Below, piece by piece: positions 1 through 10,217 of a stretch of DNA of 64,000 bases. Numbering within the stretch: position 1 is the stretch's first letter; each line of letters begins with the position of its first letter. The stretch comes from Gari tellinella (Eukaryota; Mollusca; Bivalvia; Cardiida; Psammobiidae), in assembly GCA_922989275.2 (NCBI GenBank), contig OV277866.1:36535246-36599245 (forward strand). The letters run 5' to 3'. Position numbers and translations under genes: made by a program. A model generated the notes under the pieces. That model had not been told where the DNA came from. It did no database searches and worked only from the letters and a program-made list of their open reading frames with translations.

Positions 1-59
1 CAAGACTCCGAATTACAGGTGATTTGACCTCAGGGCCCCAGAAAAGGGGATTATTTCAA

Positions 60-175
60 AAACTAAAATCTTTATTTCTGCATTAAACCCTATGATGTCA
101 ACACTTATTAGAGTCGTCTCTTTGAGACGATTCTAATTAGTAGAAAAACATAGGATTGGTGCTGGCACGATTGAG
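60..175 (+). repeat. Foldback repeat, copy 1
   Basis: ATTAGAGTCGTCTC and GAGACGATTCTAAT form a hairpin at 105-140. Flanking sequence (CATTAAACCC before, ATTGGTGCTGGC after) recurs in reverse orientation at 63840-63972. Positions 176-356 show nothing recognisable. Confidence 0.55.
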
Positions 176-356
176 ACACAATTGGTTTTGTTCAGTTTAC
201 TCCTCCATATCTGGAGCCCTGTGACCTGTCTCCAAATTGTTTACCGCGGACATAAGTTGAGTTTACTAACAATCTTGGGGGAAAATATCACAATAATTGA
301 TTGAATATATAAACAGTACATGCATAAGTGCATATGAATAACATAATTAAATGTAT

Positions 357-625
357 TAACCCTTTCACCCTTGAAACCTTAAATGGACAATTCAATTTAC
401 AATTAAATATAGCACATTTTACATGTAACTACATGTATTAGATGTGAGTTTTACAATATAAATGGAAATGACAAAGATAACAATGAAAACCAATATCCGT
501 AGGGTCCTTGAAGAAACCATCTGGTATGTGTCTACATTGTTTGCACAAGACAAGTGTACTCTTCATAGGTACATTGATTGTGAAGGACGACTATATTCGA
601 CACTAGAGATGCGATTGAAGGGATG
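357..625 (-). mobile_element. Decayed TTAA-b element
   Basis: Starts TTAACCCTTTCACCCTTG and includes an eroded HP1 core (CTTGAAGAAACCATCTGG...ACATTGTTTG, about 500-543). The right end has lost its TTAA. The ACAAGTGTACTC block near 548 matches intact copies at 53163 and 55524. An ORF on the minus strand here is incidental. Confidence 0.5.
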
Positions 626-781
626 GGGGCATTGAAATAAACAAAACAGATTACTATCATCGAACATTGATAACTTGAACTTGCTTCATTCAAACGTGCC
701 CGCAGTAGTTCAGTTGAAATTAAATAACCCAAACTTGATGAACCCGTTTGGCGCCAAATAAATCGGTACGGTTTTACTTTT

Positions 782-975
782 TTGCCGTTATTATGTAGTC
801 TTATTGAATATTATTGCCAGCAAGATCGTTTGTGTTTTTACTAATGTACAATGTAGTATGACTAAAGAAAACTAGATACAGTGTCAACCAGTTTGGATCC
901 TGATCAGACGCCGCGTTACGCGGCGTCAGACCTGGATCCAAACTGTTGCAGTAATTTTTATGCGACTACGGCGCC
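782..975. mobile_element. TTAA-a fragment with HP1 palindrome
   Basis: HP1 at 886-949: CAGTTTGGATCCTGATCAGA pairs with its near-exact complement around CGCGTTACGCG. The left flank (AAGATCGTTT...CAATGTAGTATGAC) is shared with copies at 27163 and 37068. Confidence 0.55.
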
Positions 976-1254
976 GAAAGGGTTATGTAGAATATACTGG
1001 TATTGTAAAGTTAAACATAGGGAGATCACGTTGCAATATAGCTCGAGTCATGGACGCCTCACTGTTCTTAGTATGCATCGAAGTTTTTTGTCCAAAAAGC
1101 TATCCGTATTATTTGTATCCTGCTTTTATCAGTCACCTATATCAAATACTGTCAATAGGTCTTCTTTTTATTATGTGCTTAATGCAAGTTGGCCTGTCGT
1201 TAAAGCATTGAAAATACAAGAGTTGTTCCCAGTCAGTTTTAATCTGCTGCTGAA

Positions 1255-1636
1255 TACAGTGAAACCCCTCTAAACTTGATTTGTGTGGGGACGACATAAA
1301 ATACCGGTTTAGAGGGGTTTCCAGTTCAGATGAATTTTAACCAATTACCATCTTGTTTCTAGTATGGAAGAAACGAGGATGACCAGTAAAGGCGGGTTGA
1401 AAGTTAAGTACGGCGCATTCTGCTTTACTTTCAACCTGCTTCAAACTATCATCTACTAGAATATAGAAACTATTTATGATCATACATATTCATAAATGCA
1501 TTCCCTTCAGTGTAGAAACAGAATGAAGGTGTATAGGGTTTAAATATAGAAGGATTGAAAACGGAACCAAAGATTGTGTCTGGTTGATAGAGAATTTCGG
1601 TATTTCGAGGTTCCAGTTTGCAGAGGTTCCACTATA
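1255..1636. mobile_element. Pogo-like element with HP2 core
   Basis: The left end TA-CAGTGAAACCCCTCTAAAC and the right end CAGAGGTTCCACTATA are inverted and Tigger-like. An HP2 palindrome with GCGCATTCTGCTTTACTTTC lies at about 1393-1447. The stretch 1637-1980 has only short chance ORFs. Confidence 0.55.
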
Positions 1637-1984
1637 TTCCATTGTATTTAAACGCATATCGGTATATAAAGAATTGGCAGTTCTTGGAACTTATAATAAA
1701 TACCTAGACAGTTCAAATGTTGTTGTATCTTTATTATAAACATTTTATCGAGAATAATGTGTTTCCCCTGTGCGGAAATATTCCCCCTAAATGTACACAT
1801 AAAAAACACTCATTGATGTTGTTGGAGACTAACTACAATATTTCTTTCAACTGCTGTCAAATTCACATACCTTACACTTTTTCGGCTATCAGTGTATATT
1901 AAGGCTTTTTGAAAACAATGTAGACCCAGCTCAAACAGTTCATAAAGTAACAAAGTCATTACCTATTGCTCAAACATTTAATCC

Positions 1985-2140
1985 TAGCCTGCTAGACTGT
2001 TTCTAGGGCTGAAGATAGGTGACCCCTTTAAGCAAACTTAAAATGAAGCGGAATGGGCCTAACGGCGCATTCTGCTTTTCTTTAAGTCTGCCTAAAGCTA
2101 CCATCCAGCTAGGATTTATACTGTTGAAATTAAACCTACA
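1985..2140. mobile_element. TTAA-c fragment with HP2 core
   Basis: An imperfect HP2 lies at 2030-2100 (GCATTCTGCTTTTCTTTAAG). The left flank (CTGTTTCTAG...GAAGATAGGTGA) matches the complete TTAA-c copies at 20187 and 27359. Confidence 0.55.
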
Positions 2141-2375
2141 TACATGTATATATGACAACACCTGCCTTATTGCATCGCAACATTGTGCAGACAAAGCACC
2201 GTTATCATCAGGTTTGGTTTTTGTGTTTGGTCTACAATGCCAAAAGCCGTATATAATACTGCTTAATACAGTGTTTTGGGTGCATGTAGATGCCAAACAA
2301 TGTAGATCAATTAATCATTCGCGTCTTGATCTACACTGTTTGCAATACAATAAGACAGGTTGTCTCACGGAGCGT
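2140..2375 (+). repeat. Interspersed repeat, uninterrupted copy
   Basis: Matches 13437-13569 plus 14046-14150 in blocks such as TTATTGCATCGCAACATTGT, TTTGGTCTACA and CGTCTTGATCTACACTGTTTG. The second copy is split by the LINE. The long ORF spanning 2019-2510 is made of this repeat and is not a gene. The stretch 2376-2700 holds nothing recognisable. Confidence 0.5.
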
Positions 2376-2705
2376 CTCATACACATACTCGTATATACAT
2401 GTATATTAAAAAGATTAGACCTAATTCGAAGTTGGTTTTGCCCGATTAAGGTTAGTGTTACAGGAACCTACACGAGACAAGAACATTTTTTAGCTCAACT
2501 AGAGGATTGATCAGGCTCTAAACCAGTAAGTGTTTCGTGCGTTTAACGATACAAAACTAATTTTGATGTTTTGGAAAGACTCCTCAAATCAGGGTCTAAA
2601 TAATTATATTGTTTGCTGGTACAAGTGTGGTTTTCATGCGGAGCATGTTTGTTAATGGAGAGTATACTCGTGACCAGTACAGAATGTGGTAAGCAGCCAC
2701 TCCTA

Positions 2706-2951
2706 CAGTGGAGAATCTGTTATTCTTTCACGTTTAAACGCAAACGTACGCAAACGCAAAGCACTAAAACGAAGAAAAGAACAACTTTTGGACAATTCTG
2801 ATATTTCATGTTTATCTTGGTGGCAAACAGTTTGGAGCCTGATCAGACGCCGGGTTACCCGGCGTCTGATCTGACTCCAAACTGTTTGTATTGTAAATAT
2901 TAGTTTTAGCGTAAACGCGTTTATTGGGAAAGAATAACAGATTCTCCACTG
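2706..2951 (+). mobile_element. TA-1 MITE, intact copy 1
   Basis: 246 bp flanked by TA on both sides. The ends CAGTGGAGAATCTGTTATTC and GAATAACAGATTCTCCACTG are perfectly inverted. HP1 at 2824-2888 (CCGGGTTACCCGG centre). TA target and CAGT-type ends indicate Tc1/mariner-superfamily mobilisation. No transposase is encoded. Confidence 0.85.
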
Positions 2952-3174
2952 TAGTTTATACCATTAATAAATCTTTGATTTAAAATGTATTTGGCAGATC
3001 TGAGAAGAAATATCTAGGTGCGTTTGTAGAGGGAAGGGCAATGTGCTTGTTTACCGACAAAGCGTATCAAAAATGCACTGCCAAACAAACTTCAAATCAA
3101 AACAAATATATTTCGTTCTTTTAATATCCCGCAGATTATATTTCAGTAATGGTTTGACATTTGGCTGTTTTATT

Positions 3175-3404
3175 ACTGAAACTACAAATAGACAATTCAA
3201 GTGTCCAAGAAAGTCTAGTCCATTTTTACATGTTCAAATTTGATTTTATCAATAAATTGCAATTTGGCAAACAGTGAAAACCCTGATCAGAGGGCACACA
3301 GGTCTTGGTCTACACTGTATGCATAGGGCACCTGATAAGGTATAATTATAAAGGTACACTGTTTTCGAAGGACAAGTATACTCGCCACTAGGGTGCATTG
3401 TGTT
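3175..3404. mobile_element. Decayed TTAA-b element
   Basis: A half-eroded HP1 (CAAACAGTGAAAACCCTGATC, 3268 onward) with the ACAAGTATACTCG block typical of the TTAA-b right side. The stretch 2954-3174 has no recognised content. Confidence 0.4.
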
Positions 3405-3570
3405 AAACAAACGTATCTATCACAGAGCAGTTGAAACTATATTCTCTCCAAGGAATTACGGTTTTAACCATTTTACTTCAAACTACCATCCTTTCTAAAC
3501 TGTCGTCAGAGTTTTGTTCAAAAGCAAACATTAAAAGTAATTTTTACTGAAAAAACATTACCATTGGTGT

Positions 3571-3634
3571 CAAACATTTTGGACCTAGATCAGACGCCGG
3601 GTTACTCGGCGTCTGATCTAGGTCCAAGATGTAT
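3571..3634. repeat. Stand-alone HP1 palindrome upstream of the peptide-gene TATA box
   Basis: Arms TTGGACCTAGATCAGACGCC and GGCGTCTGATCTAGGTCCAA pair exactly around a GGGTTACTC loop. No transposon ends are recognisable around it. Confidence 0.8.
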
Positions 3635-3696
3635 GCGTGAGTCAGTCTTTGTCCGCTTGAAAGATAAATGGTTAACTTTAAGTGTGCTTGAACATG

Positions 3697-3704
3697 TATA
3701 AATA
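3697..3704 (+). promoter_or_regulatory. TATA box of the secreted-peptide gene
   Basis: TATAAATA lies 88 bp upstream of the ATG at 3785. A start site 25-30 bp downstream, near 3727-3734, would give a 5' leader of about 50-55 bases. A position this close to a signal-peptide ATG, with no earlier ATG in the same frame, fits a simple TATA promoter. The start site itself is inferred. An HP1 palindrome (3571-3634) ends about 60 bp upstream. Confidence 0.6.
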
Positions 3705-3784
3705 CGAGCTTCCACTATTAGATCCTTCTTTATCTGAATGATTGTTACACTGTTAAACAGGTATTCACAAGAGCATATACAATA

Positions 3785-3872
3785 ATGGCAGGAGTAACAT
3801 TTTGCATTTGGACATTTCTGCTTTTCGTTTCGGTTGACAATGTTACTGGCAAAATTTCGACATACGTATCAG
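3785..3872 (+). CDS. Secreted peptide precursor, exon 1 (signal peptide)
   Basis: This exon encodes residues 1-29 plus the first base of codon 30. It starts MAGVTFCIWTFLLFVSV and has a hydrophobic stretch at residues 4-17 followed by a small-residue region (VTG at 20-22), which is a textbook secretory signal peptide. The exon ends TCAG followed by the strong donor GTAAGA at 3873. The break is after the first base of a codon (phase 1). The only downstream acceptor I found that keeps a long frame, at 5680, is also phase 1 and joins G to GT to give Gly30. The ATG is chosen because it is the first after the TATA box and directly begins the signal peptide. A signal peptide alone in exon 1 is common in invertebrate neuropeptide genes. 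The exon is too short to appear in ordinary ORF lists. Confidence 0.72.
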
Positions 3873-4199
3873 GTAAGATCTTTGTTAAGGAGGCATTACA
3901 ACTATTCATTATTTGCAATTTAACTCAGTGCATAAAAAGTTCAAAAAAGGAATTTTGAAACTCTGTAATTGAAACATAATTTCAATGAATTCAAAATAGG
4001 GAATTAAAATATCATTAAATAATAACATTGCTCTATTATAATATTTTGATCTCAAAGGGCCGTTTCAAACACATAATTGTTTAACTATTTATAATAATCT
4101 GAATAGCAATTATAATGTTTTGAGTCAGATCAAACACCTTGATACTCTGCACCTAGCCATAAGCTTTGGGCAATGGACATTCTTGTTTAGCGCATACTA

Positions 4200-4445
4200 C
4201 AGTGGAGAATCTGTTATTCTTTCCCGTTTAAACGCAAACGTACGCAAACGCAAAGCACTAAAACATAGAAAAGAACAACTTTTGGACAATTCTGATAATT
4301 CTTGTTTATCTTGGTGGCAAACAGTTTGGAGCCTGATCAGACGCCGGGTTACCCGGCGTCTGATCTGGCTCCAAACTGTTTGCACTGGGAATAATAGTTT
4401 TAGCTTAAACGCGTTTATTGGGAAAGAATAACAGATTCTCCACTG
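4200..4445 (+). mobile_element. TA-1 MITE, intact copy 2 (in the peptide-gene intron)
   Basis: 246 bp flanked by TA, with perfect terminal inverted repeats and HP1 at 4318-4382. It differs from copy 1 at only a few positions. Confidence 0.85.
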
Positions 4446-4463
4446 TAGAAGAAAACATGAACT

Positions 4464-4841
4464 GCAATGCTCCCTCCCTACAACGGCCCTCAGAACTACG
4501 ACCCCCTACTTACAACAAAGATGTTACCCATGGCAATTATATCTAACTTTTTTAATTTTGCAATATCGTCTGCTAAAAAACAACAGTCGCCTGCCACTTT
4601 TTCTCAAAATTACATATTGAATATTTGTTAAAATTCATAATTTCGATAATGACAAATAATTTGAAAACAAATAAAACGCGGCAATACGCTGATTTGGATT
4701 CAAAAATTGTGAAAGTGTAAGCCATGTCTTGCACAGGACTTTAGTGATATCATTTTACATCCCTATGGCGACTCCCTCCAAACAACACACACATGCAATC
4801 GTTGTCTCCAATTGGGTACTATTGTAGAGAGGTAGCACTGC
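4464..4841 (+). mobile_element. TA-2 element 1 (in the peptide-gene intron)
   Basis: The left end CAATGCTCCCTCCCTACAAC and the right end ATTGTAGAGAGGTAGCACTG are inverted. The interior is AT-rich and has no core palindrome. Confidence 0.6.
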
Positions 4842-5680
4842 ATTCCTACCTTTAGGAATAGAAATTTGTTTATTTTATATATTTTGCCATTTGTAAGAAT
4901 AGCTATAGTAGACCTAGTCCCTATCAGGAAATTCCAATTTGTGCTGCCTTTGCAACCAGTTAAGATTTAGATCAGATCCGAGTAGAACCACACGATTTGA
5001 CAAACACATTTATTTCGTGCATTAAAAACATAAAGAAACTGAACAAGAAGTTCGTGCGATAACTTCGAGTCTGGCGATGATTTATCTTAGTATTTGTAAA
5101 ACCTTTATCCTGTTTCTAGTTTTGAAGATTGGTCATAAATTAAAGAAGGTTTAAATCCATTCTCCTTTACTTTCGGTCAGTTTTGAACTACTATCTTCTA
5201 GGAAAAAGAAATAATTTCTTATAGGGAACATTCATGAATGTAGACTGTTTAGTCAGTAGAGTAATTCTAAAGGCGATAAAATGCGTATCTTTGATGCAAA
5301 TGGTTGGTGGTAGTGAACTGTCTTGAAATAAAATACAAAAAATACCACAAATAGTAATATTACTCGTTTAAATAAAATTAAATGAAAACAAATTATAACG
5401 CTTATATATAAAAACAAAGTGTTTTGAAAATATATACCCTTTATTTTAATTTTGGTTGCAGACAGTTTTGAGCACAATCAGGCGTCGGCATTTTCATTCG
5501 AATAGTTCGGAACCATATCTTACACCAAATATCTCGGTGTCTGATCAGGCTTTCAACTGTTTGTCACAAAGATAAAAACAAAACGTAAACAACATTGCTC
5601 CATTTTATTGCATTAAATTAGTTTTGTTGGCACGGTACAACATGGCGTATTTCAAACTGAATCTGTCTTTCTGAATTCAG

Positions 5681-5946
5681 GTAATTCGGACGATAATGCA
5701 GCACCAACAACGTTGTCATCTCCTTCTGATGAAAGCAAGGAAACAGACCTGGCTAAAGTTTCGCTAGGTGGACTGTTACTAGGTGGCAGCGGAGATTTGC
5801 TACACGAGTTTCTGCTCCAGAGAAGTTCCAGTATAGCCAAACGTGACGTCAGTGCAGAGCCACATTTAATCTGCATCGGACCCGTGCCGCCAATGTCACC
5901 GTTCTGGTACAGATGTGAAAGACTGATGCGACAGGGGAAAAAGTAA
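5681..5946 (+). CDS. Secreted peptide precursor, exon 2 (amidated two-Cys peptide)
   Basis: This exon follows the acceptor TTCTGAATTCAG and encodes residues 30-117, ending in TAA at 5944. Residues 31-84 form an acidic, serine-rich spacer and a leucine-rich segment (about 56-75) ending in the dibasic site KR at 83-84. The last 33 residues (85-117) hold exactly two cysteines, Cys94 and Cys108, separated by 13 residues that include GPVPPM and PFWYR. They end in GKK. By known prohormone-convertase and amidation rules this would yield a 30-residue peptide with one disulfide and an amidated C-terminal Gln. The layout (signal, spacer, KR, single cyclic amidated peptide) matches small neuropeptide precursors. 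I could not match the Cys-loop to allatostatin-C, CCHamide, CNMamide, elevenin, vasopressin or MCH-type peptides. Function is therefore unassigned. A defence or other secreted role cannot be excluded. Confidence 0.72.
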
Positions 5947-5976
5947 TTGTGCTACCTGAGATGGCAACTAAAAGGG

Positions 5977-6447
5977 ATCCGCCTCAATAATCTTCGTACG
6001 ACAAATATTGTCGTGAGGCAGATTTTAAAATTCTCAATTATTATTTGTGTTTACATCTTATACTGTCTTGTTACATCTCTTCGGAAAAAAAGATGTCACA
6101 AGACATGACAGGGCTGCCATTTCTCCGGATTTTTCCTAAATCTTCGGATTTTTTTCTAGTACATGGTAGCTTAAAGCAGGCTGAAAGTAAAGCAGAATGC
6201 GCCTTAAGGTGCATTCTACTTTACTTCCAGCCTGCTTTAAGCAGTCACATGTCAACACAACTAGAAACAAGCGATGGGGTAAAGGTACGATTCGTAAAAT
6301 TGCACTTGAAAAATGCAAATTTGGAAATCTTAGGATTTTTCATGTCAACTTATGGCAGCCCTGACATGATCAGATGGAGAAACCGGAAATAAGATGAATT
6401 CAAAAGTGTTTTTGTTGTACGACGTTTCGTTAGACTGACCCCAGGAT
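5977..6447 (+). mobile_element. GGGGCCC-family element split by a CAGGG element
   Basis: The left part (CTTCGTACGACAAATATTGTCG...TACTGTCTTG...GATGTCACAAGACATGA) and the right part (ATGATCAGATGGAGAAACC...TTGTACGACG...GACCCCAG) together match the uninterrupted copy at 56648-56889. The insertion at 6109-6363 lies inside its central hairpin. It begins about 30 bp after the stop codon of the peptide gene, so it probably lies in that gene's 3' UTR. Confidence 0.6.
6109..6363 (+). mobile_element. CAGGG (hAT-like) element 1 with HP2 core
   Basis: Ends CAGGGCTGCCA and TGGCAGCCCTG are inverted and flanked by ACATGA on both sides. An HP2 palindrome lies at 6171-6242. hAT elements normally make 8-bp duplications and only 6 are clear here, so the superfamily call is tentative. 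Confidence 0.65.
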
Positions 6448-6454
6448 AGTTGGG

Positions 6455-6460
6455 AATAAA
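6455..6460 (+). terminator. Candidate polyadenylation signal of the peptide gene
   Basis: AATAAA lies about 510 bases after the stop at 5946 and downstream of the nested transposons. It is the first canonical hexamer I noticed after the stop in the sense direction. In AT-rich DNA such hexamers are frequent, so the support is weak. Confidence 0.25.
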
Positions 6461-6599
6461 ACAGAAACAAATACTATTTGTCTTGAGCCATGGGTTTAAA
6501 ATCTCCCAGTGGGGATTGAAATGAAACGCAATTGCATTCAAAGGAAAGGTAGAAAATGATTGTCTTAAACCATACCTTAAGTCGTAGCTAAATATATAT

Positions 6600-7255
6600 T
6601 TGGCAAATATTTTGTAGACTCAACAGACGCCGGACTACCTTTCATCTGATTTGACCCAAACGGTTTGCAATCGGATGAGTTTATGAAAATAAAATAAACA
6701 CTTTTCCATCCCTTTGAGGTTTTAAATAAAAAGAATTACACGTATAAATATTTATAGTAAACAATTGTGATAGCATATTCTTTTTTAAGGTGACTATTTC
6801 AAAGCTGACGATAGTAATGAAAGTGTATCTCGAATTTGTTTATGTATAACATTGAGGAGAAATTGCGTAACACATAAACACACATGATCTGATGTATACC
6901 AATTTACCATCGTGAACACATTTAACATACATTAAGATATCATTTTTGTCTGGCTATCTTTGTAATAAAATCTACTAAACAGAGCTATTGAAATAAATAT
7001 GATCAAATTGTCAAAAACGTTATCTTTTTTCGTGATGAGCATACCTGTGAGAGGAGAAAGGAAGCTACTCATGATACACTATGTTTAAGGTAAACGGATT
7101 ATTTCCCCTTAATTGGATGGATAAAACGTTTTATATTCTTAACTCCTCTGCCCGCCACATGCAAAAAAGAGAATACAAACGCAAGCAGGTTAGATCCAAA
7201 TGACACGCCGAATGACTGTGCGTCTCATAGTGATTTTAACTGTTTGTCACTTGGA
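6600..7255. repeat. Two decayed HP1 palindromes in otherwise featureless DNA
   Basis: 6600-6668 (ACAGACGCCGGACTACC with a GGTTTGC end) and 7184-7249 (GCAGGTTAGATCC...AACTGTTTGTC) keep only part of the arms. Between them no gene or repeat is recognised. Confidence 0.4.
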
Positions 7256-7322
7256 TTTTTTCTTTTGAAAAAGAATGCAAATAAATTATAAACGAGAATG
7301 TTTGCACACGACATATGATTAA

Positions 7323-7607
7323 CAGTGCGTCCTCCCTACAACGGCCCTTCGAAAAAAGGGTTCCCTACTTACAACAATGCTTTCACTGCTGCATTATCGT
7401 CTGCTGTTTCTTCTTAAATGAACGCATTTGACGTTTTGATAGCATAAACATAAAGACGAATGACAAACAGTTTGACTCCATATCAGACGCCGCTGTTTGC
7501 AAATGTATTCCTAGGATATGGATTTCCCCTCTCGATAACAACTCCCTACGAACAGCACACATACTCTTTGTCTCCCATGTGGGTGTTGTTTTAGAGAGGG
7601 AGCACTG
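7323..7607 (+). mobile_element. TA-2 element 2
   Basis: Ends CAGTGCGTCCTCCCTACAAC and TTAGAGAGGGAGCACTG are inverted. A half HP1 (CAAACAGTTTGACTCC...GACGCC) lies at 7465-7500. The minus-strand ORF spanning 7383-7739 runs through this element and is not a gene. Confidence 0.65.
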
Positions 7608-7975
7608 CAGACGACAATGCAATGGCTTGATGAAGGTTGATATAACAAGGTCTTCTATTGGACAGCTATGACTATAAACACCTGTTGCTGCGACTGTCAG
7701 TTGACACGATTTCCATAAACTCACGACAGCTAAAGCCATTCACTACCTGGACGTCGTCAGCGTATCTCGTTCATCACTAAGTAACACTTGTGAGTTATTT
7801 TGATCCCTTGTGATTTATTTTACAAAATATGAACCAGTCTTCTAAGCAATGTTGGATGTTTAACAAATACTGGTCTACAGTAGAAAACAATGTAGACCCA
7901 TCTGCAATGGAAGTGTCGTCTTTTATATTTTTAATACAGTTTTAGGGCTGTTTTAGCTGAAGAAATATCGAAACG

Positions 7976-8040
7976 AAACAGTTTTGATCCTTATCAGACG
8001 ACGAGGTACGCGGCGTCTGATTTGGATCCAAACTGTTTGC
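7976..8040. repeat. HP1 palindrome
   Basis: GAAACAGTTTTGATCC pairs with GGATCCAAACTGTTTGC around ACGAGGTACGCGG. No transposon ends were identified. From 8041 to 9120 I see no gene, RNA or repeat. Confidence 0.65.
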
Positions 8041-9120
8041 AAAGACGCATTTTTTGGCTTCTATTGGCACCGTTGGAAGTGGGCGATTTAACTTGTCGAC
8101 GCCCTGAAACTTCCAGTGAACAATTGCAGTTTCAAATTAGCCTATTCATGTTAGCTTTGGTGATCTTTCATTATGTTTCAACAATTCAAATAAGCATAAA
8201 GTGCAGATGCTGCTCATAAATCTAGTGCATGGTCCACCTATAACATAACCTATGATACTCTTCAGAGGCATACCGTTTGTAAAAGGCGTGTATGCGCGTC
8301 TCATTGCTTGATTTAATCAAAGACAAATATCAAGACAGCTTTATCACTAATTTTGAAATTTATATTTGATCTTGTATCAAACATATTGTGTTTGGTTAAA
8401 AAAAAAGAAATATTAGTGCGAATTTCAAACAGTTTCAAACATGATCAACGAAACACTGAATAACAATCCCTCTCTCGCCAAGCGCCGAAGAATTCATTGC
8501 GGGACTGACAAAAAGTAGTAAACAGCAACATTCAATTGCCCTTCACGTCATCTAAAATATACGGTATTGGTAAATGGTTTTGCATACAATCATTATTACA
8601 GGTCTCATGATTTTATCCATTAGATTTGATTAAGGGACTATATTTTTATAGTCAATTTTCATAGTATGTTACGCGTAGGGTAGTGAAAGTATTTACATTT
8701 ATATATTCATATACTGACATAAGGAAACCACTTGATTAACAATTCTCCTTCTTATTCCATTGTAACGAAATTCGTTAAGATTTTTAATTGAGGGCAGGAA
8801 GAACAATAATGATGATGTTCAGTCTCCAAAGCTCTGCGACCACTCACCATCTTTTCTGGAAATGAGTAAACTATTCCGCAGATAGCTCTCGAGCTTGATT
8901 GTAATTGGTCAGCTTTGATCTGTCCAATCAAATACTTGATACCGATCTCATACCAAATCCAAAAATTTTATTAAATTGGGGCCTAATCAAGAGCTGCAAT
9001 GAAGGAAAATTTCGCGTACATTTGAAGAAAGTTTAAGGCTGACAACCTATCTGAGACATGGGTTCACCACTCTGGTCAATAATCTACATGTAGTTATCAA
9101 AGAGACTAGTTGAAACAGCA

Positions 9121-9318
9121 TTGGTCTTTAATTCCTAAAATGTCTAAGTTAGTAACATCATTATGTTGGCTACGTTGGTGTTTCTGTTTGCCGGGATGTG
9201 AGATAGTGTCTATAACTGAAAACATCCTTGGTCTTTAATTCCTTAACTATCTAGGTGAGTTACACACTCTTATATTAGCAAAGTTGCGTTTTCTGTTTTC
9301 CGAGCTGTGAGCGAGTAC
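9121..9318 (+). repeat. Imperfect tandem duplication
   Basis: Two units of about 95 bp start at 9121 and 9228 with TTGGTCTTTAATTCCT. Both carry TTAG/TTAC blocks and a TTTCTGTTT(G/T)CCG motif. Divergence is high, so the event is old. Confidence 0.5.
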
Positions 9319-9799
9319 CCATGCTTGAGATTTCGTACAAAAAGATCAAACGACTAACGGGATCTATCATGCATTAGAAATAAGATACCTGACAGGGGCA
9401 ATTAAAACTGGATGACGAGAAAAGATTCTTTCTGGCACCCTGTTGGTGCGTGCACATTTTGTAGCAATGGCAAAAGATGTGTCTTTGAACTGTTATCCCG
9501 TGATATAAACTCACCAGCTCTATCACCGATCTTCTTTCTATCTTTGTCAAAAAACTGTTTTGCCACTTTTAAAATTAAAATGAAATTGTTCATACAGTTT
9601 AGGACTCTCTTGAAGTTCGGGACTTCTTCCAATTAGGAAATACATGGCTTGAACACCAATTGACAAAAATGCAGCGACGTTCATGGAGACTAAATTAAAA
9701 CATAAGATTAGGGTAATATCTTAACCATGACGGAAATAGATACACAATTTAATCATTATCCCATCAAATATAGCCGCTTTTGATATTTTTCCCAGACAG

Positions 9800-9882
9800 T
9801 TTGAATCTTAAAGAACAGCGCCGGTGAAGCGGAACGCCCCTTTCGGAGCGTTCTGCATTACTTGCACCATGCTATTTCTTGC
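9800..9882. repeat. Decayed HP2-like palindrome
   Basis: GGAACGCCCCTTTCGGAGCGTTC forms the centre. The outer arms are largely lost. Confidence 0.4.
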
Positions 9883-10001
9883 TATATTTAGTCCCTGCTT
9901 TTAATTAGGAAAGTACCCTTCCAATCACCCAACTTACTTAGGTCGGTCGTTATTTGGATTTTCTCTATGACCAATTCATGTCTGAGGACTGGGCTAAATG
10001 T

Positions 10002-10126
10002 TATAAAGCGTTTGAGTCTGAGATCGTTTCAACCATTTAATTGGTCAGATTTGAGCTTTTGCTGACCAATTTCTTTGACCAATCAAAAGGTTGAGAACGA
10101 TCTCAGACTCAACTTAAACGCTTTAA
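10002..10126. repeat. Short inverted-repeat element
   Basis: AAAGCGTTTGAGTCTGAGAT and its complement ATCTCAGACTC...AAACGCTTT bracket about 65 bp that contains TTGGTCAGA and TGACCAA. A degraded relative may lie near 8885-8950. Confidence 0.6.
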
Positions 10127-10217
10127 ACCTTGAACCTAGGGCTATAACACAATGTCAAGTATTTGTCGGTTAAGATGTGGGTGTTTGTAAGTAATTCTCA
10201 GTCTACGTGTTGTGATA

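Larger units (their letters stand above)
3873..5680 (+). other. Intron of the secreted-peptide gene
   Basis: A phase-1 intron of 1,808 bp from GTAAGA to TTCAG. It carries an intact TA-1 element (4200-4445), a TA-2 element (4464-4841) and a decayed HP1 palindrome (about 5458-5566). The rest shows no coding signal on either strand. Confidence 0.65.

Noticed and set aside
881..1273. 130-codon ORF starting in an HP1 palindrome
   Set aside because: It begins at GTG in the hairpin and ends at a transposon edge; repeats of this type stay open by chance because both strands of the GC-rich stem lack stops.
2019..2510. 163-codon ORF on the + strand
   Set aside because: It runs through an HP2 palindrome and an interspersed repeat also found at 13.4 kb. 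No domain or splice context.
9402..9632. 76-codon ORFs on both strands of the same stretch
   Set aside because: Open on both strands with no homology I can recognise; kept only as a note that this segment is unusually free of stops.
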